Source of the DNA: Leptolyngbyaceae cyanobacterium SL_7_1
GTDB taxonomy: Bacteria > Cyanobacteriota > Cyanobacteriia > Elainellales > Elainellaceae
DNA length: 33,688 nt
Reading direction: 5' to 3'
NCBI GenBank assembly: GCA_012032525.1
Contig: JAAUSV010000005.1
Span: forward strand, 1 to 33,688
The translations under genes were made by a program, and so were the position numbers. Shown here piece by piece: positions 25,536-33,688 of this stretch (the first letter of the stretch is position 1; each line of letters opens with the position of its first letter). Below the pieces are notes generated by a model. The model was not told the DNA's origin. It made no database searches and saw only the letters and a program-made list of their open reading frames with translations.

Positions 25536-27344
25536 ATGCAACTATTCAACTCCAGATTGCGCAAAGCACTGCCTTACTGTTTATCTTTTAGTGTCATCAC
25601 AGGTTGCTTTCTCCTGTGTCTAGCATTTCCCTACTCGATTAGAACCGACGCAGCTCATCAAATCAAGACGGTTCAACAATGGCTAAGTGGAGAATCAAGT
25701 GTATTTAATACCTTGATTGTGCCCGATCCCAACGATATGTCTCAAGATTCCCAAATATGGGTTGCTTGGTGGTCGCCTGGAATTGCCCTAGCCTATCTCC
25801 CAGCACTTTCGTCGGGCTTATCAATGGGAACTGCCGCAAGAATTACTTCCTATGTCCTGACAATCGCTGGTAGCTGGGGTTGGTTAACTGTGGCTGATCT
25901 TCTACAAGCCAATCTGTTAACTAAACTTTCTATTGGTTTGATATTGTCGCTATATGCTATTGGTAATTCACTATTATCGGCGGCACTGTTAGAAGGAGGA
26001 GACATCCTACCCTTTGCCGTTGTTCCATGGCTAATTAGTTACACTATTTGTTTAGTCACGCTATTGGAACACTCAGACAAGCAGTTTTACCTCAAACTAC
26101 TTCACTCTCTATTGCTTGGGTTACTACTTGGGGCAGTTTATTGGTTGAAGTACTCTGCATTCTTAGTTTCGATTGGATTATTTGTTTACCTGTGTATTAA
26201 TTTTCTTCGGGTTTCAAAAACCTCATTCCAACAAAAGGGATTTTTAAGCATAGGCTGCGGATTATTATTTGTGGTTCCCCCTCTCAGCCTAACCGCACTT
26301 AATCGATTGTTATCAGGAAGTACAACGGCGATCGACCAATTTACAACATTTGATTTTAATTCTTTCGGTGTGGAAGGTTGGCAAATATTGGTAACAGCTT
26401 TTGGAGCCTTTGGGTTAGCTTTGTTCCAAACGTCTGATTGGTTTAGAGCGATTGCCGAATCCTCATCTATTAGCTCCCTGGATATATTACGATCCCTCGA
26501 TCCAACCCAAAAACGAGAGGCAGTCTGTTTGTTCTTAGGAATTCCATCGACAGCGATCGCCGTAGGATTACTAGTTTATTTTAAGAACTTCTATACAAAA
26601 CAAGTGATGTTATTGGGATTCTGCATTACGGTAATTCCACTCACCCTGATGCTGTATTTAAGCATTACTGTGGGATTTAATTTCTTGGTAGATCCGATCG
26701 CAAGATATGCAGCACCATTTATTGGTTTTGTGCAAATTTTGCTCCTCTATGGCTACTTTCAATTTGTTCGCCCAACCTCCCAAATTTCGATAAATCAAAC
26801 CTATCCAGTGAGGTTTAAGCCTAAACTTTTGGCATCCATCGCCGTGCTTATTATTTGTGTACTTCCAAGTGGTTTCATTGCCCAAAGGTTTTGGACGCAA
26901 TACAATGTTTGGCGACAAGTTGGCACGACTTATATAACTACTCGAAATCAGTTGTATGAGCCTGCTTTGTCCTATCAAAATGTTCAACGAGTTGTACGAC
27001 AGATCGATTCCTTAATCAGTTCTCCGTTAGATGTTGTGGCATTGTATATGCCACAACATCCCTATTATGCTGGAGCGTGGCTTGAGTTAAGAAAAAACCG
27101 AGTCTTGCCACTAGATGCATTTGGTTCAGTCGGCGCATTCTATAATCAATTTGACAAATTTCATACCTCGCAAGATCTACAAGTTGTTTTAGTTGCATCG
27201 ACTGCTAGTGTAAGTGGCGAAGCGGATTTTTCAAAGCTGGCTAAACAGTTTCCTCAAGCGATCAGTTGGGAGGCAATCAAGCCTGTTAAACAGAGCAATG
27301 TTTTTATCTGGCTGGGTCAGTTGGATGGAACAATTGATGGATGA
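25536..27344 (+). CDS. Large multi-pass membrane protein, possible GT-C glycosyltransferase
   Basis: A 602-residue protein with about eleven to thirteen hydrophobic segments between residues 11 and 448, then a soluble C-terminal domain of about 150 residues. The first loop after helix one has an acidic 'SIRTDAAHQIKTVQQWL', the position where GT-C enzymes (ArnT/PMT-like) keep their catalytic Asp. That suggests a polyprenyl-phosphate-sugar-dependent transferase acting on the outer face of the membrane. No family signature is decisive, and a polymerase-type (Wzy-like) role cannot be excluded. It sits after the membrane GT2 and methyltransferase genes. The next gene overlaps its end or starts within a few bases. 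Confidence 0.6.
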   Translation: MQLFNSRLRKALPYCLSFSVITGCFLLCLAFPYSIRTDAAHQIKTVQQWLSGESSVFNTLIVPDPNDMSQDSQIWVAWWSPGIALAYLPALSSGLSMGTAARITSYVLTIAGSWGWLTVADLLQANLLTKLSIGLILSLYAIGNSLLSAALLEGGDILPFAVVPWLISYTICLVTLLEHSDKQFYLKLLHSLLLGLLLGAVYWLKYSAFLVSIGLFVYLCINFLRVSKTSFQQKGFLSIGCGLLFVVPPLSLTALNRLLSGSTTAIDQFTTFDFNSFGVEGWQILVTAFGAFGLALFQTSDWFRAIAESSSISSLDILRSLDPTQKREAVCLFLGIPSTAIAVGLLVYFKNFYTKQVMLLGFCITVIPLTLMLYLSITVGFNFLVDPIARYAAPFIGFVQILLLYGYFQFVRPTSQISINQTYPVRFKPKLLASIAVLIICVLPSGFIAQRFWTQYNVWRQVGTTYITTRNQLYEPALSYQNVQRVVRQIDSLISSPLDVVALYMPQHPYYAGAWLELRKNRVLPLDAFGSVGAFYNQFDKFHTSQDLQVVLVASTASVSGEADFSKLAKQFPQAISWEAIKPVKQSNVFIWLGQLDGTIDG

Positions 27345-28662
27345 AGGATGGCATAATTCTGGCAAACAGCTTATGAATACTCTTAAAAGCAAAACTCTAG
27401 CTATCAGAACCGATCAAACGTTGCGCATCCTATTTATCAATGACATAGGGTTCCAATTTGGAGCAGGAATTGCACTTTTGCGACAGATACAATCATTCCT
27501 GGTTATGGGGCACACTGTAGGGGGTATTTGTTGGAAACAGGGTGATATTGAAGGTACAATTCCTTCCGTTCCGGTTGGTGCTACTGGTCAATGGTTAGGA
27601 ATGAAATCTCTTCCCTACCTCCATGTTGACCAAGGAATCAGCCAGGACTGTATCATTCAAACTCTCGTATTAGAAACAGAACTTTTCAACCCAGATGCGA
27701 TTATTATCGGCAATCTACATGGGGCAAAGTGGTCACTAAACCTGCTATCTGCTTTGAGAGCCTTGAATTACCCAATTATTGCATTTATGCACGATTGCTA
27801 TCTAATTAGTGGGCGTTGTGCCTACACCGGGCAATGCACCCTCTATCAAACCGGGTGTAATCACACCTGCCCAACTTGGGAACAGTACCCTTCTCTTCAG
27901 CCTGACAAGATTTTTGACGAATGGGTGTTACGAAGACAGCTTTTTTGCGGTGCAACAGGCATTCCCCTAGCTGCCAATAGTCAGTGGACATTGGGCATGG
28001 CTCACAAAGCCTTTCCTGGTCTAACCCATGCAGCCTGTCTTTACTATGGGTTGGACGAACACCTGTTCAAGAAGATTGACAAGACGTTAGCTCGTCATCT
28101 GTTGGGTGTGCCAGAGGATGCCTTTGTGATTTTGGGTGGAGCTGTCAATGTGAGTGATTATCGCAAAGGGGGTCACATTTTCAACGAAGTGGTAGCGAAA
28201 CTCCAGGGGGATGCCCATTTTCTAGTATTTGGGGAGCGATCGCAAACCTGGAGTAATATTCAAGGAACAGGCTTGCTGCGAGACTATCGAAAAATGCCCC
28301 TGGTTTATAGTGCGGCGGACGTGTTTGTTGGGACTTCCCTGGAAGAAGCCTTTGGGCAAACGTTTTGTGAGGCGGCGGCTTGCTCGGTGCCTGTTGTTGC
28401 TTTTAATGTGGACGGGATTCCTGAGATCGCCCGGCACGACGTCAATGCTCGCTTAGCTTACACGATCGATCCAGAGGCTCTTTTAAAAGAAATTCGGTTT
28501 TTGATGAAAAATCCAGCGCGACGCCACGAACTGGGAGAAGCGGGGCGGGCGTTGGTCGAAGCTGAATTTACCCTTAAACGCCAGGGCGATCGGTGGATCA
28601 ATTATTTACAATCTCTGGCAACATTAGAGAGCAGTGAAAGTTTGGCGAGCTACGTTAACTGA
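27337..28662 (+). CDS. Glycosyltransferase family 4 protein with cysteine-rich motif
   Basis: A GT-B enzyme of 441 residues from ATG 27337, which overlaps the previous stop by 8 bp. Other in-frame starts exist: 27325, 27373 and a much longer version from 27214. The long version would add 41 non-conserved residues inside the previous gene. The first conserved strand is 'LRILFINDIGFQFGAGIALLR'. The Cys cluster 'GRCAYTGQC' ... 'GCNHTCP' follows 'IAFMHDCYLISG', as in the other GT4 at 19.9 kb. Donor-side elements are 'LYYGLDEHLFKK', 'GGAVNVSDYRKGG' and the EX7E region 'SLEEAFGQTFCEAAACSVP'. Donor and acceptor are unknown. Confidence 0.85.
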   Translation: MDEGWHNSGKQLMNTLKSKTLAIRTDQTLRILFINDIGFQFGAGIALLRQIQSFLVMGHTVGGICWKQGDIEGTIPSVPVGATGQWLGMKSLPYLHVDQGISQDCIIQTLVLETELFNPDAIIIGNLHGAKWSLNLLSALRALNYPIIAFMHDCYLISGRCAYTGQCTLYQTGCNHTCPTWEQYPSLQPDKIFDEWVLRRQLFCGATGIPLAANSQWTLGMAHKAFPGLTHAACLYYGLDEHLFKKIDKTLARHLLGVPEDAFVILGGAVNVSDYRKGGHIFNEVVAKLQGDAHFLVFGERSQTWSNIQGTGLLRDYRKMPLVYSAADVFVGTSLEEAFGQTFCEAAACSVPVVAFNVDGIPEIARHDVNARLAYTIDPEALLKEIRFLMKNPARRHELGEAGRALVEAEFTLKRQGDRWINYLQSLATLESSESLASYVN

Positions 28663-28703
28663 ATCCTGAAGTATCCCCTTAGCAAGCAAAGAGGAAAATT
28701 ATC

Positions 28704-29624
28704 GTGTCTGTGACTCAAACGTTTGTCAACTCAGAACACACCTCCATTTTTGAGCGCACAAAACACCTACCAGGGTGGCAAGAACCGGGAGATTCCTTCA
28801 AGCTCTATGAGATGGGGTATCAAGCGGGGGATGTGATTTTGGAGATCGGCACGTTTGGCGGACGATCGGCAGTCGTAGAACTGCGTGGGGCATTGGCAAA
28901 TCTCGATCGCACCCACCCCCAGTTTTATGGAATTGACGTTGATATTCAAAGTATTCAGCGTACGGCTAATACCCTAAGGGAAGCAAAGCTCGATGAATAT
29001 GCCCTGCTCCACTACGGCACATTAGAAACCTTTCTTCAAGAATTTTCGATTCAACCCACCATGGTGTTTGTGGATGGCGATCATCGCTATGGGGGTGTCA
29101 AGCGGGACTTGGAACTGTTGACCAATGTCCTTACCCCTGGAACGCCGATGCTCTGTCATGACTACATGAATCCCGAAAACGACACAGGAGAAATGGGGGT
29201 GCGTCAGGCGGTCCTGGAATTTGTTGAAGCTGGTTATGCCGAGCTGATTGGTACATTTGGCTGCTCAGCCTTTTTGATTACGTCGGCTCGTTGTCAAGGT
29301 ATCCCGAAAGCAAAGCCTGCTGCAACCGACTTTACCCAGCAGAAGCAGCGATCGCTCGAAGCAGTGAACACATGGTTGTATCGCACATGGCAGGAGTGTG
29401 AATCTGATCGGGCAGCGCGGCTCGATGCCATTCACCAGTTGCAACAGCAGTTGCATCAAGCATTTTCCGAGTTAGATAAGGCGCAACGCCAGTTACAAGG
29501 GACGCAGGCAAAAGTAGCCGCTCGTGAAGCGAGAATTGCAGCCATGGAAAGTAGTAAGTTTTGGCAACTGCGATCGACTTGGTTTAAGATAAAGCGTGTT
29601 GTCGGGCTGGGTCAAAACGAATGA
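28704..29624 (+). CDS. Class I methyltransferase with coiled-coil and SSKFWQLR tail
   Basis: A 306-residue protein starting at GTG 28704, with GAGG (28691-28694) nine bases upstream. Residues about 30-200 form a SAM methyltransferase of the methyltransferase-24/CmcI-like type: 'VILEIGTFGGRSAVVELRG', 'FYGIDVDIQSI', 'MVFVDGDHRYGGVKRDLELL' and 'MLCHDYMNPEND'. Residues about 235-280 are a coiled coil, and the last 26 residues carry 'MESSKFWQLRSTWFKIKR'. The same tail ends the next gene's product. The tail may tether the enzyme to a membrane or partner; this is inference. The context suggests sugar O-methylation. Confidence 0.82.
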   Translation: MSVTQTFVNSEHTSIFERTKHLPGWQEPGDSFKLYEMGYQAGDVILEIGTFGGRSAVVELRGALANLDRTHPQFYGIDVDIQSIQRTANTLREAKLDEYALLHYGTLETFLQEFSIQPTMVFVDGDHRYGGVKRDLELLTNVLTPGTPMLCHDYMNPENDTGEMGVRQAVLEFVEAGYAELIGTFGCSAFLITSARCQGIPKAKPAATDFTQQKQRSLEAVNTWLYRTWQECESDRAARLDAIHQLQQQLHQAFSELDKAQRQLQGTQAKVAAREARIAAMESSKFWQLRSTWFKIKRVVGLGQNE

Positions 29625-29651
29625 TTGATTGACAACAATTGATTGACAACA
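29624..29651. repeat. 14-bp perfect tandem duplication
   Basis: ATTGATTGACAACA occurs twice in direct succession (29624-29637 and 29638-29651), beginning on the last base of the methyltransferase stop and ending just before the ribosome site of the next gene. It lengthens the intergenic spacer. Confidence 0.9.
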
Positions 29652-29666
29652 AGAGGCATTTTTAAT

Positions 29667-30614
29667 GTGAAAGTTTCAGTCATTACGGTTTGCAAAAACT
29701 CAGAGAAAACCCTTGAACGTACAATTCGAGGGGTAGTTCAACAAACCTATACTGACTTGGAATATATCATTATTGATGGGGCATCAGAAGACAATACCAA
29801 CGCCATTATTTCCCAATATCGAGCACACATTCAGGATTGGGTGAGTGAGCCTGATGGTGGCATTTATCAAGCCATGAATAAAGGAATTCAACGAGCCACG
29901 GGTTGCTTTATTTATTTCTCCAATTCAGATGACTATTTATTTGATGAACGAGTGATTCAAGATTTAGTTGAGTTTGCCACAACTCACAGAGACTGCGATC
30001 TAATCTATGGAGATCACGAAGCCCGATTTCTAGATAATAATGCTTCGATCCATCAACCTATGCCGCCAGAGTTGCTCTTAGGCGAAATGGTGGAGTTGGG
30101 CGATCGCCGCATTCATCAACCTGCTAGTTTTTTTCGGAAAGAGTTGTTCGATCGCCTGGGCTTGTTTGACGAAACCTACCGCATTGCCTCTGACTATAAA
30201 TGGTTTCTTCGCGCCCTCCAAGACTCCACCGTGAAAGTTTGCTACTACCCTCGAACGATCGTTTCCTATGCCCATGGTGGCGCATCCGCTAATATCCGGC
30301 AGTTATTTGATGAAGTCTTTGAGATCCAGAGTCAATGTGCTGCGCTGCAAGAAATCGCCTGGTTACAAAAAAGAATCACTCGATTTCAACACCTCTATAT
30401 CCAGCAGCTTGAGACAATTCAAAAACAGCAACAGGCGATCGCCAAACGTCGCGATCGCATTCGGACATTGGAGACCCAACTGGCAAATTCCGATGCCATG
30501 ATTCTGGATCTACACCAAAAAATTGAACTGATGCGATCGAGCAAATTTTGGCAATTGCGGACGGCTTGGGTTGAGATCAAACAAACCCTAAAGTCGATCG
30601 CACAAAATCGTTAG
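29667..30614 (+). CDS. GT2 glycosyltransferase with coiled-coil and SSKFWQLR tail
   Basis: A 315-residue product from GTG 29667 (MKVSVITVCKNSEKTLERTI), with GAGG at 29653-29656. An upstream TTG at 29643 lies inside the tandem repeat and is less likely. The GT2 domain covers about residues 1-215: 'YIIIDGASEDNTNAI', 'WVSEPDGGIYQAMNKGIQRA' and DxD-equivalent 'FSNSDD', with 'RIHQPASFFRKELFDRLGLF' as in WcaA/SpsA-like transferases. Residues about 225-288 are a coiled coil. The protein ends 'MRSSKFWQLRTAWVEIKQ', matching the end of the preceding methyltransferase. The two genes are 42 bp apart and probably co-transcribed. Confidence 0.88.
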   Translation: MKVSVITVCKNSEKTLERTIRGVVQQTYTDLEYIIIDGASEDNTNAIISQYRAHIQDWVSEPDGGIYQAMNKGIQRATGCFIYFSNSDDYLFDERVIQDLVEFATTHRDCDLIYGDHEARFLDNNASIHQPMPPELLLGEMVELGDRRIHQPASFFRKELFDRLGLFDETYRIASDYKWFLRALQDSTVKVCYYPRTIVSYAHGGASANIRQLFDEVFEIQSQCAALQEIAWLQKRITRFQHLYIQQLETIQKQQQAIAKRRDRIRTLETQLANSDAMILDLHQKIELMRSSKFWQLRTAWVEIKQTLKSIAQNR

Positions 30615-30703
30615 TCAAACGATTTTACGGTTTCAATGTCACTTCAGCTTTAAGATAAAGCCTGAGACCAAGGTTTAGTCACGTTATCTACTCCATCGCC
30701 CCA

Positions 30704-33182
30704 ATGCCATCCCTCCTCAACGACCCTCAGTGGGTAGAAATTCGCTCATTCCTGACGCACCACACCCAGTCATCAAGCGCCATTCTGGCGCCCAACGAAT
30801 TACTAGCGATCTTTCCAGGAGTCTATCCCTACAACGTCACCTACACCCTCCCCGCCCAGCAGTTTGATGTTGTAGTGTTCCACAAAGCCATGCTAGGGGA
30901 AGTCGATCGCGCCTTTGGTCAGGCAGTATTGCGGCAATTTCGTCCTGCCTTTAGCAACGACGTGTTTGTGGTGTTTGCCAAAACCCCGCCTCCCCGGTTG
31001 ATTCCGCCAGAGTTGCCCCTCATCCAACTAGTGCGCGATCGCTTCTTAGAAGGGGAATCTCGCCCCCCAGCCACCAATACCCCGTGGGGTATTGTCATTG
31101 TTACCCGCAACTCTCCAACAAGCTTGGCGCGATCGCTCCCTGGGATTGCCGCGTTAGGAGCGGACATGGTTGTGGTAGACACCGGGTCAGCAGCGGCGAC
31201 CCACCAGGAAAATCGGGCATTGGCGAGTCAGTACAATGCCACAGTGTTACATCTGCCAGACGATCGCGGCAATCCCTATGCGCTCACGGTGGGGGTGGGG
31301 TATTGGTTGTCTAGAGCCGAGGTCGGCTGGATTTCCTGCTTTCGGGACGATGTGGAGGTGCATCCTGAGTTGCTGACGGTGTTTGAGTCAATTCAGCAGG
31401 CTGAGCAGCGTCCCCTGCTCACCGGGTATGATGCCAAGGAGCATCCAGTGGTTGCTTCCCAGTCGATCGCGGGCTTCACCGTGTTGACCAAGCGATCGAC
31501 CTCTGGAGTGCATCTACATGCCCACCGGGATTATTGGGCGGGGGTGCTTCCCATTCCCACCCCCACCCTCAGTGCCGAGCAACGCGCCACCGGACGGGGA
31601 ACCGAGGAGGATTGGTGGATCACAGCATGGTCGCCCCGATCGATTACAAAACGAGGGGGATATGTGATTTGCCTTCCCCACCTAGTGCGTCCATGGGGGG
31701 AGGCAACGCCGTCGTGGGGTGCGTCGCGCCAGCCCCCAACCGCCCCAACGCCGTCCGCGATGGCAGAATCGGTCGTAATGCCTGCTGGTGTCAGCCAACC
31801 CGCGATCGCCCCTCCCGCGATCGCCCCTCCCATGGTGCCCGATGCAGGGCTGTCTAACGCGCCAAAGCAAGCAGCGGCGCCCCCCCCGCCTAGCTCCGGT
31901 CAAAATTTTGGTGGACGGCTACAATCTGCAACTGACATCGGGGACGGGCATCAAAACCTACAGCACGAGCTTGATCAAAGCCTTGAACCGACTGGGTGCT
32001 CACGTGGACGTATTACTGAGCCGCAATGCCTCCAAGGTCAATGATGTCTTGGATGAAGTGCTATTTTTTGATAATCAGGAGCGCGATCGCAATCTTCTCC
32101 TGGATGTATTGGATGTCTCTAAAGGGTTAATTAAAACCTCCCTGGGACCACTCTACCAAGCTAAGCGGCGAAGAAAACCAGGCAACTTTGTCGTGAAACA
32201 GGGCAAATTTAGCGATGAATTTCTCAAATATGCAGAATCATTCAACCTGCCCCGTTGCTACGATACCGCCAATATCTTGTATAAAAAGCTGCGCTACACC
32301 TCCCACCTCTACACATCCGAAAAGATCGATATTTGGCACGCTACCTATCCCCTACCCATCCACATCCGGGGAGCGAAAAAAATTACCACCGTACACGATC
32401 TGATTCCCCTGCGATTGCCCTATGCCACGCTAGATAACAAAGAAGATTTCTACTTCAAAGTCCGAGATGCCCTAGAGCAATCGGATTTAGTCATCACCGT
32501 TTCAGAACACTCCAAGCAAGATTTGCTGGAGTATTTTGACGCCGATCCCGACAAAATTGCCGTCACCTACCAGCCGATCGCCCTCGATCAGGAATTGGCG
32601 GATGCTGGGGAATTGCAGAAGTTTCTCAAGCAATACAACTTGAACGCGCAGCAATATTGGTTGTTTGTGGGGGCGATCGAGCCTAAAAAGAATGTGGGTC
32701 GCCTGCTCGACGCCTACGCCCGTTTGGATACGGAATTTCCACTGGTGATTGTTGGCAAAAAAGGCTGGCTCTGGCAAGAGGAACTGAGCAAAATTGGCTA
32801 TCTCAGCGAAACTAGCTCCAAAAAACGGGTCAAGCTGCTCGAATACGTCCCTGCCCTCAGCTTGCAGTATCTCTACCAAGGTGCCTATGCATTGGTGTTT
32901 CCCTCGCTATACGAGGGATTTGGCTTGCCTCCCCTAGAAGCCATGACCTTTGGCTGTCCAGTAATTACCTCACAAATTTCCAGTTTGCCGGAGGTCTGCG
33001 GTAGCGCTGCCCTCTACGTTGATCCCTACGATGTTGACCACATCAAACAACAACTGGAAGCCCTGCTGAGTAGCCCAGAATTACGCAATCAATTGGCGAT
33101 CGACGGCAAAGTTAATGCGGCATTTTTTAGCATGGAAAACTACATGCAGCGACTTCACGCCGCCTATGAGAAAGTGTTGTAG
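30704..33182 (+). CDS. Probable GT2-GT4 fusion glycosyltransferase, frame broken at a C8 tract
   Basis: The first frame (30704-32044) encodes a GT-A/GT2-like domain: '[20 protein letters not shown]', '[20 protein letters not shown]', DxD-type '[10 protein letters not shown]' and '[10 protein letters not shown]'. It is followed by a Pro/Ala-rich linker with a duplicated PAIAP. It then loses sense after 'APPPPSS'. A second frame, open from 31788 to 33182, carries a complete GT4: '[22 protein letters not shown]', '[16 protein letters not shown]', '[18 protein letters not shown]' and EX7E region '[19 protein letters not shown]'. Its first conserved residue has no start codon or ribosome site. Removing one C from the C8 run at 31880-31887 yields one protein of 825 residues. 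If the genes are truly separate, ATG 31842 is the best start for the second. Confidence 0.8.
31801..31830. repeat. 15-bp tandem repeat carrying HIP1
   Basis: CGCGATCGCCCCTCC occurs twice in tandem. Each unit contains the HIP1 octamer GCGATCGC. In the first frame it encodes PAIAP twice, in the linker between the two transferase domains. Confidence 0.9.
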
Positions 33183-33253
33183 TAGAATTCAAGGATCGCC
33201 AGCTTCTCCAAAAAGCCGGGGGTCTGAGCCTAGCACTACGGACAACAGAACTC

Positions 33254-33688
33254 ATGGGGCATCGCTTACAAAACTATATCAATGGGGCATGGTGCGATTC
33301 AACGGCATCAGACTATCTAAACGTGATCAACCCAGCCACGGGCGAGGTGTTGGCAGAAGTGCCCCTGTCGCCCGCCAGTGACATCGATCAAGCTGCTGTC
33401 GCCGCCGCCGCTGCCTTTCCCCAATGGCGACGGACACCCGCCACGGAGCGAGTGCAGTACCTATTTCAACTCAGATTGTTCTTGCGAGAACAGTTTGAAG
33501 ATCTGGCACGCACCATTACCCTGGAGTGCGGCAAGACCTTGGCAGAATCCAAAGGGGAGTTGCAACGGGCGATCGAGAACGTAGAGGTTGCCTGTGGCAT
33601 TCCCATCCTGATGCAGGGCTACAACTCAGAAGACATTGCCCGTGGGATTGACGAATTCATGATTCGCCAGCCGATTGGGGTTGCCGCC
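33254..33688 (+). CDS. Aldehyde dehydrogenase, methylmalonate-semialdehyde dehydrogenase type (partial)
   Basis: An ATG at 33254 opens 145 codons that run off the window end. The start [20 protein letters not shown] and '[17 protein letters not shown]' are typical of the aldehyde dehydrogenase superfamily. The later '[20 protein letters not shown]' and '[11 protein letters not shown]' match the CoA-acylating methylmalonate/malonate-semialdehyde dehydrogenase subgroup (MmsA/IolA). That enzyme oxidises methylmalonate semialdehyde to propionyl-CoA using NAD and CoA. The cofactor-binding and catalytic Cys regions lie outside the window, so the subgroup is likely but not proven. It begins 71 bp after the glycosyltransferase gene and appears unrelated to glycan assembly. 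Confidence 0.85.
   Translation, partial: MGHRLQNYINGAWCDSTASDYLNVINPATGEVLAEVPLSPASDIDQAAVAAAAAFPQWRRTPATERVQYLFQLRLFLREQFEDLARTITLECGKTLAESKGELQRAIENVEVACGIPILMQGYNSEDIARGIDEFMIRQPIGVAA

Noticed and set aside
27214-27336. Earlier start of the GT4 gene at 27214
   Set aside because: It would overlap the preceding gene by about 130 bp and add residues with no family similarity.
31788-31900. Separate gene start for the GT4 at GTG 31788
   Set aside because: The first 38 or so residues in that frame are low-complexity, and no ribosome site precedes it; the other frame gives a more natural Pro/Ala linker, so a fusion is favoured.

Overview
The window is chromosomal DNA from a cyanobacterium. It carries psbO (the oxygen-evolving-complex extrinsic subunit), a SigF-type group 3 sigma factor, a ThiO-ThiG fusion of the cyanobacterial kind, and many copies of the HIP1 octamer GCGATCGC typical of cyanobacterial genomes. 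I cannot fix the genus from the sequence alone.

Layout. 1-5.6 kb (minus strand): a PRC-barrel protein cut by the window edge, smc, clpP and a small unnamed protein upstream of clpP. 6.0-8.0 kb (plus): psbO with a clear hairpin terminator, then sigF. 8.1-9.7 kb (minus): citramalate synthase. 9.9-12.7 kb (plus): a 2Fe-2S ferredoxin, a small membrane protein and the bifunctional thiO/thiG gene. 12.8-13.8 kb (minus): D-lactate dehydrogenase. From 14.0 to 33.2 kb lies a long glycan-assembly region: nine genes for glycosyltransferases (one encodes what looks like a two-enzyme fusion), a polysaccharide pyruvyl-transferase-like protein, two methyltransferases and a large multi-pass membrane protein. 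An aspartase gene sits inside it. The window ends in an aldehyde dehydrogenase resembling methylmalonate-semialdehyde dehydrogenase.

The glycan genes fit the synthesis and decoration of a surface polysaccharide or lipid-linked oligosaccharide. Polyprenyl-phosphate-type GT2 enzymes and the multi-pass protein could act at the membrane, soluble GT4/GT2 enzymes would extend the chain, and methyl and pyruvyl groups would decorate it. No recognisable flippase, polymerase, ABC exporter or priming transferase is in view, so the locus is probably incomplete here. Genes from about 18.6 to 28.6 kb look more AT-rich than their flanks.

The most striking property of the window is a set of apparent single-base frameshifts, each at or next to a short homopolymer: smc, sigF, thiO (two that cancel), ldhA, two glycosyltransferases, and an 8-C tract joining a GT2 to a GT4. 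Each affected gene becomes one full-length reading frame of normal family length after changing one base (two in thiO). Several are housekeeping genes, so sequencing or assembly error is the leading explanation. The C8 tract could alternatively be a phase-variable switch. Other points of interest are a C-terminal 'SSKFWQLR' module shared by two adjacent but unrelated glycan enzymes, a G-quadruplex-like minisatellite inside citramalate synthase, and a perfect 14-bp palindrome in a long gene-free gap.
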